A stretch of DNA of 35,461 nucleotides. Source: Desulfofustis glycolicus DSM 9705. Lineage in GTDB: Bacteria > Desulfobacterota > Desulfobulbia > Desulfobulbales > Desulfocapsaceae. The notes beneath the pieces were generated by a model. The model did no database searches. It saw nothing but the letters and a program-made list of their open reading frames with translations, and was not told the origin of the DNA. Location: positions 1 through 35,461 of the forward strand of contig NZ_FQXS01000039.1 of the NCBI RefSeq assembly GCF_900130015.1, in the 5' to 3' direction. A program made the translations under genes and the position numbers. Below are positions 15,769 to 25,105 of the stretch, piece by piece; within the stretch, counting starts at the first letter, position 1; the number at the start of each line of letters is the position of its first letter.

Positions 15769-17613
15769 TCAGATGGTGAGATCTGTCCCTAGCTGTTCCA
15801 CGGAACATTCCAGCCCGATCATGAACTGGGCGAAAGCCGAGGGGCTTCGCGTGACCGTTCCGGCGAACAGACGGTTCAACTTCCCGGCTGTATCCTGCCA
15901 CTTCGCCTCACCGGTCAATCTCGAAAGATGCAGCAGGTTCGAAAAGGCGACGGAATTTGCCGACGGCGTCGCGCCGTCATAGAGTTCCTTGGGGCGTGCC
16001 GGAAGCTTTTCGGCAGTATCTGCGGTCAGATAAAACCCTCCGTGTTCCCGGTCCCAGAACCGTTCGATCATTTGTTCCTGAACGTTCACGGCTGTGCTCA
16101 GAAAATCCGGCTCGGCGGTCGCCCGAAACAGCTCCAGCAGGCCGTGGACGTAAAAGGCATAGTCGTTTGCAGTCGCCGCGATGCCCGCTTGTCTGTCGCG
16201 GAAACGGTGCAACAATCCTCCCGACTCATCCGTCAGGTGTCGGGTAATAAAAGACGCGGCTCTTCGGGACGCCTCGGCGTACAAATCATTGCCGAGAATA
16301 CGGGCACCCTTCGCCAGGGCGGCGATCATCAGACCGTTCCAATCCGTCAGGATCTTGTCGTCCTTCAACGGCGGGACCCTCTGCTTTCGCGCCTGGAACA
16401 GGGTTGCCCGAGTCTTTTCCCACTGCTCGGCAAGCTCCGCCTCCTCCATATCGAGATCTTCAGCCCACCGGGCAAGGGGGCGGGTCAGGTGCGGAATGTT
16501 GACTCCGGTACGGCGCCCCGTGGCCTCATCGGCAAAATTTCCATCCGGACTGATATTCAGCAGGCGCAGCCACAAGTCTCCCTGCTCATCCCCCAGCAGC
16601 TCCTTGAACTCGCGGGCGGTCCACACGTAGAATTTGCCCTCCTCGCCTTCGCTGTCGGCGTCCTCGGCCGTATAAAATCCCCCCGCCTCGGACGTCATAT
16701 CCCGCAGGACATAGGTGAATATCTCCTCGGCGGTGCTCGCGTACAAGGGATTCTTCGTCAATCGATAAGCTTCCAGGTAGGCCATTGCCACGAGGGCCTG
16801 GTCGTAGAGCATTTTTTCAAAATGGGGCAACAACCAGAACGTGTCTGTCGAATAGCGGTGGAAACCGAACCCGACATGATCCCATATCCCTCCCAGGCGC
16901 ATGGCCTGCAACGTTTTTTCCACCATCAGCAGGGCCTTTTCGTCACCCATCCGTTGATGATATTTCAACAGAAAAATCATCCGGTGGGGGGTCGGAAACT
17001 TCGGGGCGCCACCGAAACCGCCATAGCGTTCGTCGAAGGCGCCTGCCAACTCCTCGCAGGTGGCATCCAGGATCCCGGCGCCCAATTGTTCGTCGGCAGG
17101 GGCGAATTGGAAGGCCGTGCCCACATGTCCAGCAATTTCATCGGCCGTGGCAATCAGCCGTTGGCGGTCGTTCTCCCAGATCGTTTTCACCTGCCGGCAG
17201 ATATCGACAAGACCGGTCCTGCCAATATCGGATGTCTTCGGAATGTACGTTCCCGCGAAAAAGGGCTTTTTATCCGGTCCGAGAAACACCGTTAGGGGCC
17301 ATCCGCCCCGGCCTGTCAACAACTGGCAGGCGGCCATGTAGACAGAGTCGATGTCGGCGCGCTCTTCCCGGTCCACCTTGATGCACACGAAGGTCTCGTT
17401 GAGGTGCCGAGCGGCCTCCTCATCTTCGAACGATTCCTTTTCCATGACATGGCACCAGTGGCATGTCGCGTACCCCACCGAAAGAAATATCGGCTTGTCT
17501 TCCTCCTCGGCTTTGCGAAAGGCTTCGTCGCCCCACGGATACCAATCCACCGGATTGTGAGCGTGCTGCAGGAGATAGGGGCTCTTTTCGTGTACCAAGC
17601 GATTGGTCACCAT
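15769..17613 (-). CDS. DUF255 thioredoxin-domain protein (YyaL/SPATA20 family)
   Basis: A 614-residue protein with an N-terminal thioredoxin-like DUF255 domain (about 1-165) and a C-terminal six-hairpin (alpha/alpha)6 glycosidase-like domain. The family opening [19 protein letters not shown] is intact, as is the C51-H-W-C54 motif and the following [12 protein letters not shown]. Family members are widespread and often annotated only as thioredoxin domain-containing proteins; biochemical role is unclear. The length is slightly short of typical members (about 670-700). GGAGGACG precedes ATG 17613. A long frame on the opposite strand is an artefact of codon bias. Confidence 0.92.
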   Translation of the reverse strand: MVTNRLVHEKSPYLLQHAHNPVDWYPWGDEAFRKAEEEDKPIFLSVGYATCHWCHVMEKESFEDEEAARHLNETFVCIKVDREERADIDSVYMAACQLLTGRGGWPLTVFLGPDKKPFFAGTYIPKTSDIGRTGLVDICRQVKTIWENDRQRLIATADEIAGHVGTAFQFAPADEQLGAGILDATCEELAGAFDERYGGFGGAPKFPTPHRMIFLLKYHQRMGDEKALLMVEKTLQAMRLGGIWDHVGFGFHRYSTDTFWLLPHFEKMLYDQALVAMAYLEAYRLTKNPLYASTAEEIFTYVLRDMTSEAGGFYTAEDADSEGEEGKFYVWTAREFKELLGDEQGDLWLRLLNISPDGNFADEATGRRTGVNIPHLTRPLARWAEDLDMEEAELAEQWEKTRATLFQARKQRVPPLKDDKILTDWNGLMIAALAKGARILGNDLYAEASRRAASFITRHLTDESGGLLHRFRDRQAGIAATANDYAFYVHGLLELFRATAEPDFLSTAVNVQEQMIERFWDREHGGFYLTADTAEKLPARPKELYDGATPSANSVAFSNLLHLSRLTGEAKWQDTAGKLNRLFAGTVTRSPSAFAQFMIGLECSVEQLGTDLTI

Positions 17614-17682
17614 TCTCGTCCTCCAGAAGAATGTGGCGGCGCATCACGCTCCCCTTCGGGGGGCCCGGCGACCGGAGAGTAG

Positions 17683-18093
17683 CTACCCGCTGTTCTCGTC
17701 AGACGGCACGATGGGGGCCCGCTCTCCCCTGAAATAGCGGGTTACATCAACGATATCGATACAAAAAGCGACCACATCGACAACGATGACCAAAACAAGC
17801 CATATTCCATACCACCCCGCCGGGTAGTCCATGACCACCTGAAACAGAAGCAGCGGCAGCAATGCGGCCCACAGGATATGGCCAACTCCCAACAGCCGGA
17901 CCCAGCCAAGCTTCCGGTGCAGCATAACGATGATCGCACCTGCTATAACGTAGCTGCCGAGAACCAACCAGGCGAGCAGGTGCTGAAGAAAAAACAGGGG
18001 TCCTGCAAAATTAACCAGGATCAGGATCCAGAACCAGATACGCCAGCCATACGAAAATTTCCGGGCGTCCGTGACGAGACTTCTTTGAGACAT
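17683..18093 (-). CDS. Small multi-pass membrane protein of unknown function
   Basis: A 136-residue hydrophobic protein with four predicted membrane helices, starting at ATG 18093 after a clear GGGGAGG. Helix segments begin IWFWILILVNFAGPLFFL and LAWLVLGSYVIAGAIIVM. The N-terminus is basic, suggesting cytoplasmic location of both ends. I do not recognise the family. It lies 69 bases upstream of the DUF255 gene on the same strand and may be co-transcribed with it. Confidence 0.7.
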   Translation of the reverse strand: MSQRSLVTDARKFSYGWRIWFWILILVNFAGPLFFLQHLLAWLVLGSYVIAGAIIVMLHRKLGWVRLLGVGHILWAALLPLLLFQVVMDYPAGWYGIWLVLVIVVDVVAFCIDIVDVTRYFRGERAPIVPSDENSG

Positions 18094-18409
18094 ACAAACC
18101 TCCCCTGAGAAGTTGTTCTGCCCATCGTGGCATGCTGCCACCGATCCCGCCACCGCACGCATATGTTTGCCATCATTAGGCCTGTCCCCACAGCCTAAGT
18201 ATCCGGCAATCCCCCGTCAAGACCCTGCCGACAGGCCAACATTCATACTGCAACCAACCTGTCCCTGAAAAAACAACACGTTGCATCACTCTGCCAGGTT
18301 TGTGCCGTTCCCCATTCACCACCGTGGAATTCGTGTTTTCAGCGGGAAAACGGTGTATGCTCAGGCAAACAACCCGATCAACCCGCACCAGGGAAAGGAG
18401 CGTCAGCCC
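18094..18409. other. Divergent intergenic region with two short palindromes
   Basis: About 316 bases between the minus-strand membrane protein and the plus-strand Fe-S/DUF3786 gene, so promoters for both directions are expected. Two operator-like repeats stand out: GTGGCA-tgc-TGCCAC at 18127-18141, just behind the membrane-protein ribosome site, and GTTTTC-agcgg-GAAAAC at 18335-18351, ahead of the DUF3786 gene. The regulators are unknown. Confidence 0.45.
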
Positions 18410-19228
18410 ATGGCCCTGTCCGTCGTCGATCTGTACCGGGATGTCCTGGCGAAAACCAATTGCCGGGAATGCGGTTTTCCGACCTGTATCGCTTTTGCCG
18501 GCAAGGTGGTTTCGGAAAAATACCCGCTGCACCGGTGTCCCCATATCGACCCGGCACTGCTGGCCCGGTGCGAGCAGGAACTCGCCGAGCAATACGCACA
18601 AGGGAAATGGCTCAAGAGAGACCTGGCCGAAGATGCGCTGCATTGGGCAAGAAGCAGAGCCGCCAGTCTCGACGTTGCCGATCTTTCCGGACGAATTGGT
18701 GGAAAACTAGAACAAGCGGACGGCGAGACCGCGCTCCTCCCCCCGTATTTCAACAGATATCTCAGGATTGTCGGCACCGACATCAGTGCCGTTGACGGAG
18801 GTCCCCTGACCAGGTACGAACAGGTCTTCATCCTCAACCACCTCGCCCAGGGCGGCCGCCGGCCGCCGACAGGAACCTGGAAAGGCTTCATCGAGCTGCC
18901 AAACACCGTCTCCAAGGCGGTCACCATGAAACAGGCGGTGGAAGAGCCGCTGGCCGAACGGTTCACCGGCAAAGGGGAAGAACTGCGAGAACGGGCGCTG
19001 GCGCTTGGCGCCGTACCCCTGCCGGAAAACAGAGGCGCGGCAGATGTCGCGGTCCTGTTCAGACCGCTGCCGAGGATACCGGTGGCCCTAATCTTCTGGG
19101 ACGCCGCATCGGAAGATGATTTTCAGGCCGAGGCAAAGCTGCTGTTCGATGAAACGATCGTCGAGCACCTCGATATCGAATCGATCGTCTTTCTCAGCGA
19201 ACGGCTGCGGCACCTGCTCTGCGATTAG
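18410..19228 (+). CDS. Fe-S domain plus DUF3786 protein
   Basis: A 272-residue protein combining an N-terminal four-cysteine Fe-S domain (C18, C21, C26, C43 in TNCRECGFPTC...HRCP, as in CO-dehydrogenase/acetyl-CoA synthase gamma and RnfB-type domains) with a C-terminal DUF3786 domain (about 85-270). ATG 18410 follows GGGAAAGGAG; the frame opens far upstream without similarity. DUF3786 proteins occur mainly in strict anaerobes such as sulfate reducers and methanogens, and their task is unknown. A second DUF3786 protein without the Fe-S part is at 23.4 kb. Confidence 0.88.
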   Translation: MALSVVDLYRDVLAKTNCRECGFPTCIAFAGKVVSEKYPLHRCPHIDPALLARCEQELAEQYAQGKWLKRDLAEDALHWARSRAASLDVADLSGRIGGKLEQADGETALLPPYFNRYLRIVGTDISAVDGGPLTRYEQVFILNHLAQGGRRPPTGTWKGFIELPNTVSKAVTMKQAVEEPLAERFTGKGEELRERALALGAVPLPENRGAADVAVLFRPLPRIPVALIFWDAASEDDFQAEAKLLFDETIVEHLDIESIVFLSERLRHLLCD

Positions 19229-19273
19229 CACACCACATTAACGGTTTTTGTTCTCAACATTTGACACAACAAA

Positions 19274-19295
19274 GAAAAATCTCAGATGTTGAGAT
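19274..19295 (-). terminator. Rho-independent terminator of the ZIP transporter gene
   Basis: On the minus strand, ATCTCA-acatc-TGAGAT is followed by TTTTTC, about 25 bases after the ZIP gene stop. A second small hairpin, CTGACC-cc-GGTCAG (19296-19309), lies between the stop and this terminator. The stem is only six pairs, so it may be moderate in strength. Confidence 0.55.
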
Positions 19296-19319
19296 CTGAC
19301 CCCGGTCAGCGTGTTCTGC

Positions 19320-20030
19320 CTACCCGATCAATTTCTTGCCGAGCAATCCAACGGCAAACCCCAAGACTGCTCCCAGAGCCGGCAACCAGCGTCTTCTGAG
19401 CTTCGATTGCGGAGCTATATCCTGGAAAATGAGATACAAGATTCCGCCACCGGCAAAAACCATGATGGCTGCTATCAACCTGTCCCTTTCTTGCAGGAAA
19501 AAGTAACCGGTAACGGCGGCAAGCGGACCGAGCAAGCTGGCTCCAAGAAGGACCGCGAGGGCGGCGCGGGGCCTGACACCCGCTCGCGTTATCTCTCGGT
19601 AGGAGTTAAACCCTTCGGGCAGGTTCTGAGCACCGATGAACCCCGCCAGCAGCAGACCCAATCTGTGATCGCTGCCAAATACCGCTCCCAGGGCGATCGC
19701 CTCCGGGAAAAAATCGGAGAGCATCGCTACAAACTGGGCCTTAGCCCCGCCATGCTTATCCAGCAGTATATCCAACACACAAAAAAAGATCCCGCCGGCG
19801 CAAAAAGTAACACCAAGGACGGCGGGGCTGAGAACAGCGAGGCCATGAGGAAGCAGGGCAAACGCAACGGCAGCAACGAGAATTCCCCCGCCGAAAGCGA
19901 TAATACCATGCATAATCTCGCGTTTCGCCTCAGTATCGGCGCTTCCCTCGACACGTGCGACAACCCCGCCGGCAAAAGCGGCCATCCCCGCCAGCCAGGA
20001 CGCCATCATGACAACATACACTTCTCCCAT
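19320..20030 (-). CDS. ZIP-family metal transporter
   Basis: A 236-residue inner-membrane transporter with eight predicted helices. Helix 4 carries the metal-site residues FFPEAIALG and helix 5 carries AGFIGAQNLPEGFN; the earlier H in MHGIIAFGGG is also expected. It should import a divalent metal such as zinc, iron or manganese; the ion cannot be fixed by sequence. I start at ATG 20030 after AGAGGGGG; the frame opens nine codons earlier. It converges with the DUF3786 gene. Confidence 0.87.
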   Translation of the reverse strand: MGEVYVVMMASWLAGMAAFAGGVVARVEGSADTEAKREIMHGIIAFGGGILVAAVAFALLPHGLAVLSPAVLGVTFCAGGIFFCVLDILLDKHGGAKAQFVAMLSDFFPEAIALGAVFGSDHRLGLLLAGFIGAQNLPEGFNSYREITRAGVRPRAALAVLLGASLLGPLAAVTGYFFLQERDRLIAAIMVFAGGGILYLIFQDIAPQSKLRRRWLPALGAVLGFAVGLLGKKLIG

Positions 20031-20131
20031 AGACCCCCTCTCGTTAATCGCACACAAGGTTGAGCGGGCTGCCGTCGCCGTGTCCCTGGATCTCGCGTCA
20101 TCGACTGTTTATCCGTGACGCGGAACTCACG

Positions 20132-20902
20132 TCACGCACCAGTATGTTTATCAGCGTGACCGTTGGCAACCAGCTTATCAGGAAGCCCTGCTCGATGAAG
20201 CATAAAAAACAGTTCGACCTGATTCGTGATGGCGGTGACCAAGATTGCCGCTTCTTTTGGCAGCCGGGTAGCCGGTACGAGACAAACGGTGATCAGGTCT
20301 AGGTTCTTGGGAGATGAATGAATCTCCTGTACTCCCTCGACATGGCGATTTTCGAGGATCTCCCGATTTCCGATGATGACCGATGGCAGGCTCTTTTTGG
20401 CTCGCACGCTCGAGTATTCAGCGATCGTGCGACCGCTGTCCCGACTGATCAAGCGAATGACCGCCCTTGGGGTCCCGGCAACGGTCATGACCTTGGCAAC
20501 CAGATCATTGATGAGCCGTTTGAATTCTTTTTTTGTTTGCGGGTAGCGGTCTATGCCGCAAAAGATGGATTGAATCGTTTGTAACTCAACGTTGACGACC
20601 CCGATATAGCTGAACGAATCTGATAATCGCGACAGCAGTCTGGATCTTTCTACAGAGGTTTTTTCCAATTCACGTGCATAACGGTTTAACTCACGAATAA
20701 AGCCGCTCAAGATACAGTACGATACCCAGAGAAGGACGGCAATCAGTGAAGCCTCGAGGATTTCTTCTTCAATCACAAATGACTCTGTGACGGGCAGCCC
20801 CTGCTGGATTAAAATGGGCAGAGTTATCATGATTATCGCCAGAGCAATCAGTGCCAGGATATAGACGACGATAAACATCTTGATCCGTTGAATAGTCTTC
20901 AT
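20132..20902 (-). CDS. Membrane protein with two N-terminal helices and a cytoplasmic sensor-like domain
   Basis: A 256-residue protein not clearly recognised. It has two N-terminal hydrophobic segments (about 9-35 and 48-68) separated by an acidic loop, then a coiled-coil-like stretch (ELNRYARELEKTSVERSRLL), then an alpha/beta domain of about 150 residues whose pattern, for example AVIRLISRDSGRTIAEYSS, resembles a GAF-type sensor. No kinase, GGDEF or effector domain follows, so a partner would be needed. ATG 20902 is preceded by AGGCC. It lies just downstream of the broken MFS gene. Confidence 0.6.
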   Translation of the reverse strand: MKTIQRIKMFIVVYILALIALAIIMITLPILIQQGLPVTESFVIEEEILEASLIAVLLWVSYCILSGFIRELNRYARELEKTSVERSRLLSRLSDSFSYIGVVNVELQTIQSIFCGIDRYPQTKKEFKRLINDLVAKVMTVAGTPRAVIRLISRDSGRTIAEYSSVRAKKSLPSVIIGNREILENRHVEGVQEIHSSPKNLDLITVCLVPATRLPKEAAILVTAITNQVELFFMLHRAGLPDKLVANGHADKHTGA

Positions 20903-20935
20903 AGCAGGCCTCGGCCCAATCATTTGGTTTACGCA

Positions 20936-22206
20936 TCAATCGGGCAGCGGCTCCCTGCTGCCATCCCGGATCCATAGAACGGTGACACAAGCGAGTGCTG
21001 CCGCGGCAGTCAGCAACCCTGCCGGTGCGGCGAACATACCGCTTGCTTTAATCAGCCAGGTGGCACACATGGGAGTGACACCGCCGACACCCCCCAGCCC
21101 CAGGTTATAGGCCACCGAATAGCCGGACAAACGGTCCCGGGCCGGAAACAGCTCTACGAACATCGCGGGTGCGGCTCCCAACGGAACAGCCAGCAGCACC
21201 ATCAGGACAAACTGCACGACAATCGCTCCCAACCATCCATCTCCGGCGAGCCACGCGAAAGAAGGGTACGAGATTACCGCCATCACCAGCATCGCGCCGC
21301 CGATAAAATGTGTTCTGCGCAGCAGCGGTCGCTTATCACCCCCGTGAACGGGACCAAAGCCAGCAGTACAGCGGTGGCTGCTGTGTTGATCTGAAGCGCC
21401 GTCTGGCGGGGCATTGCCGTCTGGGAGTGGAGCCACTCCGGCAAATACACCAGTGGCAGGTAAAAAACCACGCCATAGGCGGATGCAAACAGGATGGCCT
21501 TGATCATCTTCAGTCGATCGGTCGTGAACGCCTGTAACAAAGGAGAGGTCTGGCAACGGTCACGATGATGGCGTTTAAAATGCTCCGATTCCGGCAGATT
21601 CCGTCGCAGCACGATGGAGATTCCGCCGATCACGCCGCCAAACACAAACGGGATCCGCCAGCCCCAGTCGTGCACCGCCGCTTCGGGCAGCAAACTGGTC
21701 GTCGCCGCGGCAATACCGGCCCCGAGCAACATGCCAAATATACTGCCGGTATTGGCCCAGCTTCCGGCAAATCCGCGCTTGCCATCCGGCGCCGTTTCCA
21801 CCAGGTACGCCACGGAGCTGCTAAACTCGCCGCCTACCGAAAGTCCCTGGATCAGACGAATTGCCACCAGCAAAGACGGTGCCCAGAGACCCGCTGTGGC
21901 GTACGTGGGCAGACAGCCGAGCAGCACCGTGGGCAGTGCCATCATGATGACCGAAATAAACATCGTCCTGGTGCGCCCAATGGTATCGCCCAACCAGCCG
22001 AACAGGCCCGAACCGATCGGGCGCATCAGAAATCCCGCCGCGAAAACACCGTATGTGGCGATCAGCGACGCAAGCGTATCCTCTCCAGGGAAAAACAACG
22101 TAGAAAGTATTCCCGCCATGTAACCGTAAAGCGCGAAGTCATACCATTCCACGACGTTACCGATAAAACCGGCCATTAGTGCCGTATGGCGTTTACTCAC
22201 AGACAT
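20936..22206 (-). pseudogene. MFS transporter, metabolite:H+ symporter (MHS/ProP-like), frameshifted
   Basis: Two overlapping minus-strand frames together give one complete major facilitator of about 420 residues. The N-terminal part (22206 to about 21340) has WYDFALYGYMAG and FLMRPIGSGLFGWLGD, a strong metabolite:proton symporter (ProP/KgtP/ShiA) signature. It runs up to GVISDR, where the frame changes; the downstream frame then continues RRTHFIGGAML and later FVELFPARDRLSGYS, ending at 20936. The break lies in a CTGCTGCGC tract near 21328-21345 and fits loss of one base. Either the gene is dead or the assembly has an indel; substrate would be an organic acid or osmolyte. Confidence 0.82.
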
Positions 22207-22344
22207 GGCAACCTCCTCGTCATGACGATTCTGCAGTATGTTGATCCCGCGCTTGCTTCATCCTCCTCTCGTATCGGGCAGCCGGAACGAACCGGAAATC
22301 ATTGCTGAAGGGGCGGTTGCCGGCCCCGGTCGCACCTTGGTAGA

Positions 22345-23226
22345 TCATGTTGTCCAGCGAGTGCTCGCATGGACGCTGAGCGCCGTCACGGTGACCAAAA
22401 TCAGACCCATACCGAAGACCTGCAGGCCGACCAGCGTTTCGCCGAGAACCACGACGCCGAACAGCGACGCGGTGACCGGCTCGACCATGGCCACAATCGA
22501 GGCGACGGCCGGCGCCGTCTGCCTGAGACCGACAATATAGAGGATGAAGGACACCCCCGCGCCGAGCACCCCCAGCACCACGAACAACGGCCAACTCGGT
22601 GTGCCCCACACGGCCACGGCCTGGCCGATGTCGCCCGGCCAGACCAATACGGCAACCAGCGCTGAGAACGCGATCACCAGAATCGCCTGTGGACTGCCGT
22701 GCGGCGTCGCATACTTGAACGCGAAAATAAACACCGTATAGGACAGCCCGGAGAGCAGGCCGGCACCTATGCCGAGCACCGTGACGCCGCCCGACCCGAT
22801 ATCATAAAGCCCTGTCAGCAGCACGACTCCAATCAGTACCAGGACGATCGCGGCCGACTTCAGCACCGACGGCCGTTCCAGCCCAAGGGCAAAGGACACG
22901 AGATAGACGAACACCGGCGCACAGTACATCAGCGTTGCCGCGACCGCCACACTGCCCTCGGCAATGCTGACGAAATAAAAGGAGAAATTGCCGGCGACGC
23001 CAATACCGGCAAGCACCGACCAACACCATAACCGGCCGTTTGCCAGACCGCTGCCGCGCGGGCGCAGCGCCAGCCAGACGAGAACGAACAGCAACCCGAT
23101 GCCGCCCCGGCAGAACGACACCACGAAGGGGTTCCAGCCATCGGCCATGAGCAGCCCGCCGATTCCGCCTGACAGCCCCCAGCAGAACGCGGCGAGCACC
23201 ACAAACACGGTGCTCACATTCGCCAT
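22345..23226 (-). CDS. DMT-superfamily (EamA) transporter
   Basis: A 293-residue exporter of the EamA type with ten hydrophobic segments in two repeats. The first helix shows FVVLAAFCWGLSGGIGGLL; the second repeat ends with MVEPVTASLFGVVVLGETLV, the typical EamA signature. GC-rich, unlike the DMT gene at 2.2-3.1 kb, and only distantly similar to it. It lies 138 bases upstream of the broken MFS gene on the same strand. Substrate unknown. Confidence 0.87.
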   Translation of the reverse strand: MANVSTVFVVLAAFCWGLSGGIGGLLMADGWNPFVVSFCRGGIGLLFVLVWLALRPRGSGLANGRLWCWSVLAGIGVAGNFSFYFVSIAEGSVAVAATLMYCAPVFVYLVSFALGLERPSVLKSAAIVLVLIGVVLLTGLYDIGSGGVTVLGIGAGLLSGLSYTVFIFAFKYATPHGSPQAILVIAFSALVAVLVWPGDIGQAVAVWGTPSWPLFVVLGVLGAGVSFILYIVGLRQTAPAVASIVAMVEPVTASLFGVVVLGETLVGLQVFGMGLILVTVTALSVHASTRWTT

Positions 23227-23396
23227 GTGTCACCAACATCCTCCCCCGCGAGCACTGGCCGCAGGTTTCCGCGTACCGAACCAACTCCCATCAATTGATA
23301 CAGTATGGACTTCTTCATTATGCCATCCTTCACAAGCCGTGTCCTCGACCGGCCGAAACGGAGCACAATGATCCACCTGTTGGATTGCAGAGAAAA

Positions 23397-23999
23397 TTAG
23401 CCATTTGAGCTTCCGACCCGTTCACAAATTCCCACTGCCAGGGCGTAAATGACATCCAGGGCAAATGGCTCTGCAATTGATCGGTCATACAGGATTTTCG
23501 ATTCGGCGGGAAAGTCGTCGTCACCAGCCCAATACAGGATAGCGACGGGAACTCGCGGTGCAATCGTGAAAGAAAAAGCGGCGTCTGCCAAATCAAGCGG
23601 CGTCCCCATGAGGTGTTTACACCTGTTCTTGAAGCTATCGACATCATCGTTGAATCTGCCGGTGATCAAACTGGTCGGGATCTCGTGCGGCCCACGAAAA
23701 AAGGTGGCGCCTCCGGGGAGATCTTTTTCCGAGACCCACGCCTGTGTCGGTTCAATTGCTTGTGCCCTGAGAAGATAATGTATCATTAAGAGTTCAAGAT
23801 ACGGGTGAAAGGGGGCGCGACCAGCGGGAACGTATTCAATTCTCGCCTGGTGTGGATGGATTGTGCACTGTTCCCCCCACACCGTCAGCGCATAAGACCT
23901 CTCTGTATCGTCGTACGTGCATACCGCTCTTCTACAGACCTCCCTCGGATCTTGCCCCGAGAGTTCCTGGAAAAAGGCCTTGTCGATTAGTGCTGTCAT
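23397..23999 (-). CDS. DUF3786 domain protein without Fe-S domain
   Basis: A 200-residue DUF3786-only protein. It shares with the 18.4-kb paralogue the family features: a central segment of the PGGATFFRGPHEIPT type and a closing APRVPVAILYWAGDDDFPAE stretch that matches RIPVALIFWDAASEDDFQAE of the other copy. The N-terminal cysteine domain is absent. Function unknown, restricted mainly to anaerobes. Start ATG 23999 follows GAAGAAG. The two genes are 4.5 kb apart on opposite strands, so they are not a tandem pair. Confidence 0.82.
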   Translation of the reverse strand: MTALIDKAFFQELSGQDPREVCRRAVCTYDDTERSYALTVWGEQCTIHPHQARIEYVPAGRAPFHPYLELLMIHYLLRAQAIEPTQAWVSEKDLPGGATFFRGPHEIPTSLITGRFNDDVDSFKNRCKHLMGTPLDLADAAFSFTIAPRVPVAILYWAGDDDFPAESKILYDRSIAEPFALDVIYALAVGICERVGSSNG

Positions 24000-24311
24000 C
24001 GTCTTCTTCGTTCAGCAGTGGGCATCGTTGCCAGCTTCGTCTCCGTGAACTCGGGGCATTGTTGTCGGCCTCGGCGGAGTCATCAATCCATCCCCTTGTC
24101 CCGCAATTGCTGCCGGGCATCGGGTGTTTTCGTCAGTTCCAGTCCCATACCCCTGAGGACCGCGGGCGTTTTGCTGTCTTCAACAGTCCTGTCCGCTGCG
24201 TTTCCGGATACCCGCAACAGACAGCATAAACGCTGCTACCCCATCGACAGATTGTCAATCCACGGGTGCTCGCGTCTGTTGCTAAAGGAAAGAGCCCCCG
24301 AAGGTTTGGAG
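24000..24311. other. Region of decayed coding fragments upstream of DUF3786
   Basis: No intact gene. On the minus strand two protein-like fragments are visible. One ends at 24082 and contains TPAVLRGMGLELTKTPDAR. The other, around 24199-24274, reads HPWIDNLSMG, then after a frame change FMLSVAGI, and matches a repeat at 26292-26369. Both look like ends of lost genes. Confidence 0.45.
24199..24274. repeat. Dispersed repeat, copy A
   Basis: About 76 bases closely matching 26292-26369 (shared blocks include ATACCCGCAACAG and AGATTGTCAATCCACGG). On the minus strand it encodes the end of an unknown protein, PWIDNL-S-MG then FMLSVAGI, broken by a stop and frame change in this copy. Confidence 0.65.
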
Positions 24312-24352
24312 CTACTGGCCGGAACGTTTCTGTCCTGAGTGCAGTATTGCAG

Positions 24353-24913
24353 CTACCCGTTGTTGCAGGGCCGGCAACACCTCTTCTTCGAACCATGGAT
24401 ACGACGCAGCCACAGCGCATTGCGTGGACTCGGGTGAGGGAGCGGCACCAGCTCCGGCCAATAATCCCGCCACGCTGCCACCCGCTCAGTCAGCGTCGAT
24501 CTGCCATCGCGGAAGTGGTAGGCTTGAGCGTATTGACCGAGAACAACCGTCAATTGCAGATCTGGTAGCAGCGACAATAACCGATCACGCCAGGTTTCAG
24601 CGCAGCGGGGCGGTGGCGGCAGATCGCCGGAACGTCCGCTTCCGGGATAACAGAACGCCATGGGCACCAGGGCAAACAGCTGCGGATCATAAAAGGTGTC
24701 GGCGGTGATTCCCAACCAGGAGCGCAGCCGCGCACCGCTGGGGTCGTCAAACGGGAGGCCGGACTCATGAACCGTGCGCCCCGGCGCCTGCCCGGCAATG
24801 AGAATTCGCGCCGCGGGGTGAATCTGCACGATGGGCCGTGGCCCGTTGGGTAACTCAGCCGCACAGAGGGTGCAAGAGCGAATCTGTGCCAGGAGATCGT
24901 CAAAACTATTCAT
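24353..24913 (-). CDS. Uracil-DNA glycosylase family protein, C-terminus frameshifted
   Basis: A 186-residue protein of the 4Fe-4S uracil-DNA glycosylase superfamily that removes uracil from DNA. Fe-S ligands fit C14-x2-C17...C88-x15-C104. The active-site motif is GQAPGRTVHESGLPFDDPSG, and the leucine-loop motif is PHPSPRN. After NALWLRR the frame is shifted near 24399: the other frame gives PWFEEEVLPALQQRVAAIL and stops at 24312, the normal family tail, so one base seems lost. I take ATG 24913, whose ATGA overlaps the stop of an upstream open frame; ATG 24931 is an alternative. Activity with the altered tail is uncertain. Confidence 0.82.
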   Translation of the reverse strand: MNSFDDLLAQIRSCTLCAAELPNGPRPIVQIHPAARILIAGQAPGRTVHESGLPFDDPSGARLRSWLGITADTFYDPQLFALVPMAFCYPGSGRSGDLPPPPRCAETWRDRLLSLLPDLQLTVVLGQYAQAYHFRDGRSTLTERVAAWRDYWPELVPLPHPSPRNALWLRRIHGSKKRCCRPCNNG

Positions 24914-25087
24914 CGCTGCGACGCCGCACATCCTCGTCCGATTAATCTTCGCTTCTTGATGGCATTCTCGCGGTCGGCCTCGGCTCGCTCTAGCTCGTTA
25001 CTATCCTGGACAATTCCTCCGACAACCAGCACCGTGCCATAGTCATCATGCAGAGCGCTGGCGTGAGGGCGCGGCTGCTGTGTTTTC
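24910..25087 (-). other. Protein-like open frame of unknown origin before the UDG gene
   Basis: On the minus strand a frame with coding character, including HDDYGTVLVVGGIVQDSNE and a charged helix ELERAEADRENAIKKRR, ends in TGA at 24910-24912, overlapping the UDG ATG as ATGA. No ATG start is available; a GTG in GTVLVV is possible. It may be the 3' remnant of a gene once coupled to UDG. I do not recognise it. Confidence 0.3.
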
Positions 25088-25105
25088 TCACTCTTAATAC
25101 TCTGG

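Noticed and set aside
15928-17295. Long plus-strand ORF of 455 codons
   Set aside because: It lies antisense to the well-recognised DUF255 thioredoxin-domain gene; composition is arginine/glutamine-rich and matches no family. Codon-bias shadow.
19311-20063. Plus-strand ORF of 250 codons
   Set aside because: Antisense to the ZIP transporter, which has clear metal-site motifs and a proper ribosome site.
21565-22179. Plus-strand ORF of 204 codons
   Set aside because: Antisense to the N-terminal half of the MHS-type transporter; no coherent domain, basic low-complexity composition.
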